A stretch of DNA of 64,000 nt from Rhynchopus sp. YZ270_cl-10 (Eukaryota; Euglenozoa; Diplonemea; Diplonemida; Diplonemidae), in contig OZ037841.1 in NCBI GenBank assembly GCA_964035575.1, positions 1,736,001 through 1,800,000 on the forward strand, written 5' to 3'. A program made the position numbers and the translations under genes. Shown one piece after another: positions 1 through 10,700 of this stretch; the first letter of the stretch is position 1; every line of letters starts with the position of its first letter. A model generated the notes under the pieces. The model searched no databases and had not been told where the DNA came from. It saw only the letters and a list, made by a program, of their open reading frames with translations.

Positions 1-636
1 ATCACGATTCTGCTGGTGCTGTTCTTTGTTGCAACAGTTGTCAAACGTCCGTTCTTGTCTGCGATGGACAACTTGATCTCTATTGTGCTGAGCCTGTTGC
101 TTGCGTCTGCAGTGTTGGGGATGACGATAGCTATTGCGGCAGAGTCATCTAAGGACAGTGCACTGTACGCAATCAGCAGTGTGTGTCTCTTGGTCTCTGC
201 ACTGATGGTGATGGTTAAGTGTTTGTGGGACTTTGGGATCTACGCCATGGATGTGCTGATCTCACGTCGCAGTGGTGCACGTGAACAGGCGAGGTCTGAA
301 GACACAGGGCTGCAGAAGATGGAGATGGAGACGGAGCTTGTGTCCGATCTCGTAGTGTCTGAAGCGACGTACAGCCCGTCGCATTTGTTACCGCAGCCGT
401 CGACTCATATGAACTTCAGCGACACGTCGTACACTTCTCTGCCACCAGATGTGCAGACCCCTCTCCGTGCGGACGACGGTGAAGAGGCAAAGGCGTTGCT
501 TGACGTGTCAACACTCTCGATGAAGCAATCTGTGCGTGACCCTCTGTCCAGCGCCTACGAGAGCGAAGAAGACAGGGTCGCGAAACGGAAGAAGAGGGAA
601 GTCCGACGCCACGGACGTGAGCTCTCGTGGCTGTGA
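1..636 (+). CDS. Seven-span surface protein family, 3' end only (gene A)
   Basis: The window opens inside this gene; frame 1 is open from base 1 to a TGA at 634-636, giving the last 211 residues. It starts in the fifth membrane span of the family ([14 protein letters not shown]), followed by spans six and seven and then, from about residue 88 ([10 protein letters not shown]), a cytosolic tail of about 120 residues. The membrane part is almost identical in DNA to the genes at 7701, 41369 and 53971. The first half of the tail matches the gene at 7701 ([20 protein letters not shown]); the second half is its own, with a basic cluster (AKRKKREVRRHGRE) and a C-terminal SWL. Its ectodomain and stalk lie left of the window. 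Role inferred from paralogues: cell-surface receptor or adhesin. Confidence 0.9.
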   Translation: MTILLVLFFVATVVKRPFLSAMDNLISIVLSLLLASAVLGMTIAIAAESSKDSALYAISSVCLLVSALMVMVKCLWDFGIYAMDVLISRRSGAREQARSEDTGLQKMEMETELVSDLVVSEATYSPSHLLPQPSTHMNFSDTSYTSLPPDVQTPLRADDGEEAKALLDVSTLSMKQSVRDPLSSAYESEEDRVAKRKKREVRRHGRELSWL

Positions 637-1041
637 GGGATCATGCACGTAGAGCGTTGGTGTGTCGACGAAAGGTCGCTGCAGGTCCGCTTTGCAAGGG
701 TCGCAACAACGACCTCCTGCGTTGAGGTGAGCAGAGGTGTGGTTGCACGAGAGGCGTTCATCTTACATGTCACCCTTTACTGCTTACTGTTTTTCATAGT
801 CAGGATGTGAATAAGTTTTAATTTTCTCTTCACTTTTAAGCATCTCTTCCTTCCCTCTCACCGCTCCTACTGCGTTACAGTCATAAAGAAAGAACGTTCT
901 CTGCACGAGCCCTGATATCAGCACTGTAGTAGTGCCCTTTGCTGCAGCGTCCTCACCCCCTTGCAACGCTGCCTGTCCTTTTGCTACTGCTTCGTGCAGT
1001 GGTCTACATAATATGCGTCATTCCGTAGCGTCTTTTCTTGA

Positions 1042-1068
1042 CAGCAGTTGAGAATATGTCAACTGCTG
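1042..1068. other. Conserved 3'-flank hairpin, copy 1
   Basis: CAGCAGTTGA and TCAACTGCTG form a perfect 10-bp stem around the loop GAATATG. The same hairpin with similar flanks lies downstream of two other family genes (13978-14006 and 58396-58422). The shared block around it starts near 940. It could be an RNA 3'-end or stability element, or simply part of a duplicated segment. Confidence 0.6.
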
Positions 1069-1329
1069 CAAGATAAGAAAGCTTCTGTGGAGTGACCTAT
1101 CCCCGCAAAGGGCACTAGGTGCTATGGTTACGGGCGTGGGCGCAGTGTGTTAGTTATAGAGTATCTTGTGGTCACTCGGGATCTTCCAGTTTTGTTTTTT
1201 TGGGTCAGAATAGGCTTCAGTCTTCCCAGGAGGTAAACTGAAGGCCGCCCACGGTGTGTTGGAAGAGCCTGTACACTTTAGGAGCTCTCAGCTTAACACG
1301 ATGTCACGTGCATTTTTTTTTGGGTAAAT

Positions 1330-1808
1330 TTGCGATTCTCCACCGAGATAACGAGTGTCCCCTCAACCCTCCAGCTCGTCCCCCAACCCAAATCACACAG
1401 AGAATTTATATTGCTCCGTTCTAGTCTCACAAATGTTTTCTATCCACTCTCGAAATAACGAGAAGGGTTTTAATTCTATCAGCAAAGCCGTTTTTGTGGC
1501 TCCGGACTGATCGGGTCTATTGATTGGAATCGTGTTATCAATGTTTCTCTTTTATTTTCAATTGGTAAATTAATTCGATAAAAAGTTAGCATATTTGAAA
1601 CATGTAGAAATGGTTCAAAATTGCGTATTTTAGATGGATGTGTCGCAGTGCATATACATCAGGTTTGTGCATATGCAGCGCCGAATTTACTTTGGATGCC
1701 GCACACAAATGCGCTATCACAAAGAGACAGTCGCAATTTCTCCTGCACAAACAGCTCAAACCGGTGACCTAGAGAATTCAGGGTTCAGTGCGACTCAGCG
1801 TCGCACCG
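1330..1808. repeat. Segmental duplicate of 14248-14552 plus 15699-15834
   Basis: About 480 bp match the 3' flank of the gene at 7701 almost base for base. This copy is uninterrupted around 1668 (GTGCATATGCAGCGCC), so it is the empty site for the inverted-repeat element at 14553-15698. Confidence 0.85.
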
Positions 1809-1822
1809 GGACAAAGAGAGTC

Positions 1823-1837
1823 GTGCGTGAGAGGCAC
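1823..1837 (+). other. ACGAGAG-type stem-loop
   Basis: GTGC / GCAC stem around the loop GTGAGAG, followed by ATTCAT and a T-rich run. Confidence 0.4.
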
Positions 1838-1921
1838 ATTCATATTTTTAAGTTAGCTATGTAGCAATTGTTAGGAACGTTTTGCGACACTTTTTGTGAA
1901 AAAAAAAACGTCCCTTCTCGT

Positions 1922-1940
1922 TGTGTGCACGAGAGACACA
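1922..1940 (+). other. ACGAGAG-type stem-loop
   Basis: TGTGT / ACACA stem around GCACGAGAG, followed by TTCATTTCC and a long pyrimidine run. Confidence 0.4.
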
Positions 1941-2517
1941 TTCATTTCCAGTTCTTCTGTTTTTTTTTTCATTGTGACGCAGTGCGGGACTACAAGCACT
2001 GTCCTTCACAGTGCAGTTTGTATTACCAGTGTCTGCGTTCGCTTGGCGTCTGCTCATTGTTTTTACCCTATTTTCGAGTGCACAAACGAAGTCTTTTGGA
2101 ACGAATGCAAGGGATAATACAACATAATTGCCTTATGCTGATTAGAGAAGCTAGTGGTCTGAATACCCTTGCAGTGGTTTATTGCATGTTTCCAACATAG
2201 CAATATGTTCCATCAGATGTGCACTTTTAATTTTTATTTTTATTTTCATCCCCACCCACTTCCATCCCCAATTCAAGGACCCTCCGCTCCATTGGCGCTC
2301 CTGCATTGATTGACTGCAAACCGGAGGCCGATATTCATTTATTTTATTGCGCATATGCTCGAGAGGCAAATATCCCGTGCCTTAACCTGCAATACAAGCA
2401 AATAGGGGTACGACAATCACCCCGAAACAGCCGTCTTTTTGTAACGACGCGTTTTCTCCTCAACAGTTTTTGTCCACCGCCTTCTCCTTCCCCCACTCTT
2501 TGTTCATTGAAAGGTGA

Positions 2518-2536
2518 CTAAGCACGAGAGGCTTAG
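2518..2536 (+). other. ACGAGAG-type stem-loop
   Basis: Perfect 6-bp stem CTAAGC / GCTTAG around ACGAGAG, followed by GATCATCTTATAAACC. The stem sequence is unrelated to those of the GTGC-type copies although the loop is the same. Confidence 0.5.
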
Positions 2537-2640
2537 GATCATCTTATAAACCTTTCTTTCATTAGGTTCTGTTTTGTTTTGTTGTTTCTTTCTTTTTGAA
2601 ACCCTGGGTGGTATTGTTGACACCTGAGGATGCACACACC

Positions 2641-3516
2641 CAGTGGTCGCGCTAATTATGGGAAAAAATGGGGAAAAAATGGATTTCGGGTACGGAAAAA
2701 CGTTCCTTGAAAAGGTTAGCTGGGGAGGCCCGGAAACCCCGTTTTGTGGCATTTCCGGGCCAATCCCGGCTTGTGGTGGGGTATATACGGAAAAATGGAC
2801 AAAATTTTAGTGACTTAAATTTTCGCAAAATATGAACCCATACTCGTAAACAAGGGTCATTTTCAGGAAAATTCGGAAAATTCCGAGATTTGGAAGCAAT
2901 TTTTCTCCTGAAAATCAGTGGGTTTTCAGCCCCAAAACATACCGCGATTGGAATTTCCGGAATCCGTCCGCGCTGTGGTGGGGTCACTTTGCCGAAATGG
3001 CCAATTTTTTGGTTTTGGTCAAAATCCATGTGGGTAAAGAGGGCCAATGTAAATCCCACAACCGGATTTTCTCTCCCTGATCCTGACGTCTTGCAACATG
3101 AAAATGCGCGAAAACACCGGCATTTGCATTTCCGGAATTCGTCCGTTCTGTGGTGGGGTCAATTTGCCGAAATGGACAAGTTCTTGGTTTTGGTCAAAAC
3201 CCGTCAGTGTAAGGTAAAGGGGGCAAGTGTTTGCCTGTAGAAACTGGAAGGGAACAGGCAGCGCCGCAGGCGCACGGTAACCAACTTTTTTTTTTTTTTT
3301 TCCTTTTCTTTTTTCTCCTCTTTCTTTTGACTTTCCGAGCCAATTGCGTTCCACGGCGGGGTCACATGTACATGCAAGTCCACTATGTGGTGGTCTTACT
3401 CAACAATATTAGAACTTCTGGTTTCTTAATGAAATCCCCGTACTGCAAAAAAAAAACGTTCCTACCAAAACCCCCAAAAATCCCGGGATGAGGGATGGAC
3501 TTTAGCGCGAGCCCTG
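2641..3516. mobile_element. Non-autonomous hAT-like element
   Basis: Ends CAGTGGTCGCGCTAA and TTAGCGCGAGCCCTG are imperfect terminal inverted repeats. The element is flanked by a perfect 8-bp target duplication, CACACACC (2633-2640 and 3517-3524). Ends starting CAG and an 8-bp duplication are the hAT signature. At 876 bp it has no transposase. It carries copies of the dispersed motif built on GTGGTGGGGTC and CCGAAATGGACAA (about 2765, 2940 and 3120) and the shared string GCGCCGCAGGCGCACGGTA. Confidence 0.85.
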
Positions 3517-4525
3517 CACACACCAGAGTTTTCTATTTTTTTTTTTGATTCATGCATCCGGCAATTCTAATAACAAATTATTTCACGTTAGATTTGGGAC
3601 TGACCCATTGGTACGTTTTTTTAATTTGTTTTTCACGCCGGATGTTGATTAAAGTATATTTAGTATGGTGATAGAGCAGCCCATCTGGGCAAAGCTACAC
3701 ACCTTACTTCACCCCCTCCCTCCCGTAGACCGATACCACTACGGTCCTAGACACACATTTTTTTTCCTATTTTGCGATATTGCTCTCGAGCATCCCCATT
3801 GTTGGAATCAATATTATATAGCACAAATATTTTGTTAAAGATGTGTACACGAGACGTGCATTCATCTTTCTTTTCTTTGTTTCGTTTCGTTGATATTTTT
3901 ATTTCCTCACATCCCACCCTTTGCATGAGCACGACCGAGCTGCGTTTCAGCACGTCAACTACTCTTTGGTGTGGCTCGGTTGTGAAATGTCGGCAACCCC
4001 CCACATTCACATCCTCTTATGTCTCACTGCGACCAAAGTTAATGATGCATTTCCCTCACCTCACCACCTGATTTGTTTGAGATTTTGATGGAGTTTAAAT
4101 ACCACAAAACATCTCCAAAATCCAGCAAATTTCAGACAAAATCAGGTGGCTGATGAAATGCATCTATACAAGAGTTGCGCCCCACACAATCAATGCCGTC
4201 ATCACGGCGTCGTCGGACGATGATGTGCCTTTTAACGTCCTGTGTTTTGTTCAAGTTATGCTTATTTTTTCAAGGAGACCGAGCCCGGCTCAGGTTCATC
4301 TTGCACAGTTTTTTCACTCTTATGTGTATGGTATGGTATGCATTTTATCTTTCAAGATTTCTTTTTACAAGACATCTAGTGAAAATTTTCAGTAACCACG
4401 AGTTGTTTTTTCGGTGCTCCTCATCTCTCACACACATTACATACACATCATGAAAATTATCAATTTTTCGTTCATTATTGTGAACAGCGTTTGGTGATTT
4501 TCAAAAAAAAAATGTGTGACTGAGT
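3517..4525. other. Non-coding; contains a block duplicated at 27011-27365
   Basis: No gene seen. From about 3826 to 4200 the sequence matches 27011-27362, upstream of the gene at 28613. The 5' regions of the two genes were therefore copied as a unit and then received different insertions. Confidence 0.7.
3844..3860 (+). other. ACGAGAG-type stem-loop
   Basis: TGTAC / GTGCA stem (one G-T pair) around ACGAGAC, followed by TTCATCTTTC and pyrimidines. The copy at 27022-27040 has TGTGC ATGAGAC GTGCA. Confidence 0.45.
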
Positions 4526-4533
4526 GTGGGGAT

Positions 4534-6380
4534 CAGGGGTGTCGCTAATTTTGGGGAAATTTTTGAAAAATCTGAAATCGGGGTGCAAATTTTTTTTTTT
4601 ACGTGGGGATCAGAGTTTATTTTTCGATCCGGTTTTTCAGGCCTCAAGGGGGGTCGAAAATTTGTCAGTCGAGCCCGGGCGCGCTTCGCGCGCCCGGGTC
4701 CCCACCTTAGCTCAAGTTGGGGGCCTCCGGCGGAATGTGAGAATTCCGTGGTTGTCCAACTGCGGAGTTCGGCACTTCCCTGATATTTACACCAGGCAGA
4801 CGGGGCACACGAATTATCAGTAACCTCAGTACATTTACAAAAGAAACGGCGGTCATGGCACCCATAGGTTCCTGGCGAAGCCACGGTACGCAACATTTCA
4901 AAAAATTGCGCTTAAAATTACACATTTTTACCGCCAAACTATGTCATGGGAAGGGTGGGTTGCAAGCTTGCGCCGCAGGCGCACGGTACGCTACTTTTTG
5001 TCTTTTGCCATGCTGCATGCTTCCTTTTCCTTCGGCGTTTGACTAATTGAGTCGCGTTCTGGCTGTGACGGAGTCACTTTGTTCACGAGGCACGAGGCTG
5101 AATATGGCCCCATGGCGAGTGCACATGTGGGTGCATGCCGGGCCACCCCCTGGAAATTTTTCGGCCCCCGGATTATTTTTTCTCCACCCCCCCTGGACAC
5201 GTCTGAAAAACCCCCCAAGGGGGGTCGAACCCCCCCCCCACCCCCCCACAAAAAAATCTCTGGTGGGGATTTTTTTTTCCATCACCAGGGGGCGAAAAAA
5301 CAGTGTTTTGTGGCATTTCCGAGCCAATCCCAGGCTGTGGTGGGGGATATACGGAAAAATGGACAAACTTTTAGTGACTTAAATTTTCACAAAATATGAA
5401 CCCATACTCTTAAACATGGGTCATTTTCAGGTCTGAAAACCCAAATTCAGATGAAATTGTGGTGTTTTTGACACTACTGAGAACAGTAGGTAGCGCCGCA
5501 GGCGCACGGTACCCAACTTTTGTCTTTTTCCCTTTTCTCTGCGTTCTTTTGATTGTGCGAGCCTATTGCTCTCCACGGTGGGGTCACATGTGTGCGCTAA
5601 AATGCGCTAAAGTACCCTTACTATGAAGTATGAGATTCTCTGGTTTTAGCAAGGAAACCCTTGCAAGCATGTTCCCAGATCACGAAAAAAGGGGAGGCGT
5701 TTTTGGGCGTTTTTGTTGGCATCGTCCGATGCGGTGCAATTGCAGAAAGTGATGGGGTTTTGGAAAAATGGACGAGTTTTCGGTATTTAAGTTTTGACCA
5801 TTTTTTTATTCCTGTGCACTTTTCGAGACTGCCGATTCTCGTAAACAAGGGTCATGTTCAACTCTGAAAACACAGCTTCAGATGAAATTGTGGTGTTCTT
5901 GACTGAGAACGGTAGCGCCGCAGGCGCACGGTACCCAGCTTTTGTCTTTTTGTCCTTTCCTTTTTCTCTGCGTTCTTTTGATTGCGCGAGCCGATTGCTC
6001 TCCACGGTGGGGTCACATGTGTGCGCAAAAACACGCTATGGTACCTTTACTAAGGAAACCCTGGTTTGCAAAAAAAAAAAGGGTAAGGCAGGGTAAGGTA
6101 AATCTGGAAATCCCACCCAAAAAAAAAAAAATCTTCGCGGGGTGAGGGCGGCACCTGGGGATTTTCCCTGACCCCCAAAAACCTCGTTTTTGGAACGTTC
6201 TGACACAACCGAGTTCACGGTGGCCTCTCACTTAAAAAAAGAACAAGTTGTTAACACATTAAACCCACCCTGTATTAGGTGCAAATTTTTTTTTTCCTAC
6301 ACAGATTTTACTAGGGGTGCAATTTTTTTTTTTGGTTTTGAAAAAGTCGGGACCCTGGACCCGAATTAGCGACACCCCTG
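4534..6380. mobile_element. Non-autonomous hAT-like element, long form
   Basis: Terminal inverted repeats CAGGGGTGTCGCTAATT and its complement bound 1847 bp, flanked by a perfect 8-bp duplication GTGGGGAT (4526-4533 and 6381-6388). No transposase frame is visible. Parts 4534-4607 and about 5260-6380 recur in inverted order as the 1171-bp element at 19419-20589, which lacks about 650 internal bases. Part of the extra interior (about 4675-5055) is a diverged copy of 21448-21800. A GC-rich perfect hairpin with arms CCCGGGCGCGC lies near 4677-4700. Confidence 0.9.
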
Positions 6381-6388
6381 GTGGGGAT

Positions 6389-7700
6389 GCGTTCAAGAAT
6401 TAATCTCTTCCCCCCAAATCCTCTTTCGTATCTAGTTTTCTTTATCCAAACGTCAAGTGGACGCGTAATAATTTTAGGTGACTAAGCAGTCTTTCAGACG
6501 TATTTGTATTTCAAAAATATAACCACAGCGTACCCCAGATAGTTGTTCAATGGCAACAGTGATCCTCAGAGGGTGCGGTTTCGGCAAATGTATACCGTTC
6601 TGTGAGGTGATTCTTTTTAGATGACTAAGAACGTGAGGGTTAGGTTCTTGTTGTTAACTCACCCTTCAAATATCAGCAGTGCAGACACCCAGGGTGTGCT
6701 ACACGACACTCTTTCATTGTCCCCTCTCTCAAAGGTAAAAAAAAACCCCCCCGGGTTTTCTAGCACAGCTATTGGCGTTGCAAACTAGGAACACAAAAGC
6801 GTCAAATGGCGAAGTTTTTTTCTGGTTTTGTTGCACCCGGTACTGCGCTTTAAAATTCGGCCAAGAGTGATTTTCTCCTGGATTTTTGCCTGGATTTTCC
6901 CTGAGTAAAATTATATGGTAATTCTCTTTAAATTACTAAGTGCGTGATCGGCAGCCACCTAGTACTTTTTGTCAAAAAGTGTACTTTTTGGTTCCGCATT
7001 TCCCTGCTCAGGTTCTTCTGATTTCCTATTACAAACGGTCTTTTGCGAGGTGACTACGCTACGTGAATGCTTACGTTCCTTCCCAAGATTTCGTTTCCCC
7101 CTCCCCTCTGAAACGGTGTCCCATAGTGTTCTCGAATTGTGTCCACCTTTTGAAAAATTTGGAATACACAAAAACCTGCACGTGTGGTGACCACCTGCGT
7201 AGATGTCACACAACATAGCCATAATTATCAAACTGTTTAATGTGAAGCACGTGAGACACCTTTATTTTTTAATTTCCTCCCATTGGCTGCAGGGGTATGC
7301 AGGACTATTCTGTTTTGTCCTCAGGGAGGTGAACGTCCCTGCCCCTCAATGCAAAGTCTCGACCCAACCTTTTTGCTGCAAACGCATTTCTGTACCGAGC
7401 TACCTTAACCTCTACTTGATTGTCTCGAGTCCCGTTTTCTATTATTCCTTCAAACATTTCACAGCAGGTTTGCTTGTAACAGGAGACCAGCCCTGCCTGC
7501 ACTCCCCTTCAAAGGCGCTGTACAGAAAATCCTACAAAACAAGCGGCCTCTTTTGTTGTTTGAGGGACAGTTGCTTCTTCCTGTCCTCCCTCTTCACCGC
7601 GTGTAGGAGCACTGCTCCGAGGCTAGGGCCCGTAGCCTGGGGGGCGGGGGTTCCTTTTATTGTCCCTTCCCACGACGTCCACACAACACACAGACCTAGG
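6389..7700. promoter_or_regulatory. Upstream region of the gene at 7701
   Basis: Non-coding. From about 6975 to 7500 it matches the region upstream of the gene at 28613 (27550-27945, then 28470-28600), so this is probably the shared promoter or leader region. It contains the 85-bp block at 7274-7358 and a CACGTGAGACACC motif near 7249. The frame upstream of 7701 happens to be open back to 7203, but those residues have no family resemblance and a signal peptide begins at 7701. Confidence 0.6.
7274..7358 (+). promoter_or_regulatory. 85-bp invariant block, three-way-junction fold, copy 1
   Basis: Identical in all 85 positions to 27842-27926 and 34646-34730, while flanking sequence differs at 34 kb. 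It folds as a closing stem TGCA-GGGG (7288-7295) with CCCC (7342-7345) and TGCA (7350-7353), a hairpin AGGAC / GTCCT (7301-7305, 7317-7321) and a hairpin CAGGGA / TCCCTG (7322-7327, 7336-7341). The last two stems abut with no unpaired base. It also holds ATTGG (7282-7286), the complement of a CCAAT box. It may be a structured leader RNA, a separate small RNA or a promoter module. Confidence 0.55.
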
Positions 7701-10700
7701 ATGGGTGTTCACACAATGCAGATGTGGTGTGTGCTGCTGCACTGTGTTCACATTGCTGCCATTCAGATGCGCATCACAACAGGGATAAGCACCTCGTCAG
7801 GCACCGTTCATGGCATGACAATCGTATTAGACCAGACACACACAAGCACCGATGCCTGCACATACCGGCTGCCCCATGCCCCCAACACCTTAGGCGAGGT
7901 ATTCGACTTTACTGCTAATTGTGCCTTTCCCTCAACAGACATGTGGCGAGTGCGTCTCCGATCAGATGGCGGCTCTGATGGCTGGGAAGCACGCGTCAAA
8001 GTGTACAACGACGCAACGTCAGCATGGGAAGACTGGGTGGATTGGAATGGCGGAGACGCAGCATGGGTCAAGGAGGACGACTTTGGCATGTATCCCCACA
8101 AGCAGACCGTGGCACCACCCACACCTTCACCGCCCACACCTGCACCCCCGACACCTGCACCACCCACACCTTCACCTCCGACACCGGCACCACCCACACC
8201 TGCACCACCGACACCTGCACCGCCCACACCTGCACCCCCGACACCGGCACCACCCACACCTGCACCACCCACACCTGCACCTCCGACACCGGCACCACCC
8301 ACACCTGCACCACCGACACCTGCACCGCCCACACCAGCACCCCCGACACCGGCACCACCCACACCTGCACCGCCCACACCGGCACCGCCTACACCAGCAC
8401 CCCCGACACCAGCACCACCCACACCTGCACCGCCCACACCAGCACCCCCGACACCAGCACCACCCACACCTGCACCACCCACACCTTCACCGCCCACACC
8501 AGCACCCCCGACACCGGCACCACCCACACCAGCACCGCCGACACCAGCACCACCGACACCAGCACCACCCACACCTTCACCGCCCACACCTGCACCCCCG
8601 ACACCGGCACCACCCACACCTTCACCACCGACACCTGCACCACCCACACCTGCACCACCGACACCTGCACCGCCCACACCTGCACCGCCTACACCAGCAC
8701 CACCCACACCTTCACCACCGATACCTGCACCACCCACACCTGCACCACCGACACCTGCACCGCCCACACCAGCACCCCCGACACCGGCACCACCCACACC
8801 AGCACCGCCGACACCAGCACCACCGACACCAGCACCACCCACACCTTCACCGCCCACACCTGCACCCCCGACACCGGCACCACCCACACCAGCACCGCCG
8901 ACACCAGCACCACCGACACCAGCACCACCCACACCTTCACCGCCCACACCTGCACCCCCGACACCGGCACCACCCACACCTTCACCACCGACACCTGCAC
9001 CACCCACACCTGCACCACCGACACCTGCACCGCCCACACCTGCACCGCCTACACCAGCACCACCCACACCTTCACCACCGATACCTGCACCACCCACACC
9101 TGCACCACCGACACCTGCACCGCCCACACCTGCACCGCCTACACCAGAACCCCCGACACCAGCACCACCCACACCAGCACCGCCGACACCAGCACCACCG
9201 ACACCAGCACCACCCACACCTTCACCGCCCACACCTGCACCCCCGACACCGGCACCACCCACACCTTCACCACCGACACCTGCACCACCCACACCTGCAC
9301 CGCCTACACCAGAACCCCCGACACCAGCACCACCCACACCTTCACCGCCCACACCTGCACCCCCGACACCGGCACCACCCACACCTTCACCACCGACACC
9401 TGCACCACCCACACCTGCACCGCCTACACCAGAACCCCCGACACCAGCACCACCCACACCTGCACCGCCCACACCTTCACCGCCCACACCAGCACCCCCG
9501 ACACCGGCACCACCCACACCAGCACCGCCGACACCAGCACCACCGACACCAGCACCACCCACACCTTCACCACCCACACCTGCACCTCCGACACCGGCAC
9601 CGCTCACACCAGCACCGCCCACACCGGCACCTCCGACACCGACACCACTCACACCAGCACCACCCACACCGGCACCACCCACACCTGCACCGCCGACACC
9701 TGCACCTCCGACACCGGCACCGCTCACACCAGCACCCCCGACACCTGCACCGCCTACACCTGCACCACCCACACCGGTACCCCCGACGCCTGCGCCACCG
9801 ACACCTGCACCACCGACACCTGCACCCCCGACACCTGCACCGCCTACACCTGCACCACCCACACCGGTACCCCCGACGCCTGCGCCACCGACACCTGCAC
9901 CGGCAACTAATGCTCCACCAACACTTGCGCCGTCTACAACTGCTCCACTGACACAGGCACCGTCAACGTCTTCACCTCCCACAAGTGCTCCACTGACATC
10001 TGCGCCACTGACACAGGTGCCGTCAACTTCTGCACCGCCGACATCGGTGCCACCAACGTCCACACCACCAACACCTGCACCTCACACTGCCACACCACCG
10101 ACGGTGCCACCTGCAACACCAGCACCAACAGAGACAACAACAGCACCACTGCTGCGAGACACACCGACAAGCGGTATCAAAGCGTCTGTGAAGGAATACC
10201 TGAAGAAGGTGAACACGGCTGCTGGTGCTGCAGCAGTTCTGGGTGGTGGTGCAGGGAATGCAGGGAAGTTGGCTGTGCTGAACAGCTTTGGCTGTCAAAT
10301 GGACGACGTGGATGTGGGTGACGAGCCACTGGACTGGGAGTTCCACCCGACAACGATATCACTTGGGAGTGCAGTTGGGCGGTACAAGCTTGCGGCGATG
10401 GTGATGAACCCTGTGGTTGTGGTGTGCATTGCGCTGCTGGTGCTGTGTGCAGCTGCAGTCATGCAAGCAACACTGGGGTACGGACGTGAGAAGGCAATCA
10501 GTATGACACGTTTTCCTGGGATACTGTACATCCCATACCTGTTCTTGCTGCAGGGGACAAGCCTTGTGGCGGCACAGGTTGTGTTTGACCCTTCACGCTA
10601 CCCAACAATGGTTGCAGTGCTTTCGTACGTGACACTGGCACTGTGTCTGCTGTCGCCTGTGCTGCTGTACACCGCTGTGCTGCGCCATGTGAAGAGAGAG

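Larger units (their letters stand above)
637..2640. other. Non-coding 3' flank of gene A
   Basis: No convincing gene. It holds a hairpin (1042-1068), a block that recurs downstream of the gene at 7701 (1330-1808), three copies of the ACGAGAG stem-loop and several pyrimidine-rich tracts. A weaker copy of the stem-loop (GCACGAGAGGCGTTCATCTT) sits near 745, about 110 bases after the stop. Confidence 0.6.

Noticed and set aside
7274..7358. 85-bp block as a hammerhead or other known ribozyme
   Set aside because: No CUGANGA or GAAA core and no twister-type conserved strings; only the three-way shape is shared.
7203..7700. 166 extra N-terminal residues for the PLAT-like gene
   Set aside because: This DNA is a shared upstream block also present before 28613 in other frames, and a signal peptide begins at 7701.
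7808..10063. Long open frames on the minus strand and other + frames across the stalk repeats (GVGGA, VAGGS, VGTA and similar)
   Set aside because: A repeat unit of 12 or 15 bp without stops leaves several frames open. These have no start context, signal peptide or family match.
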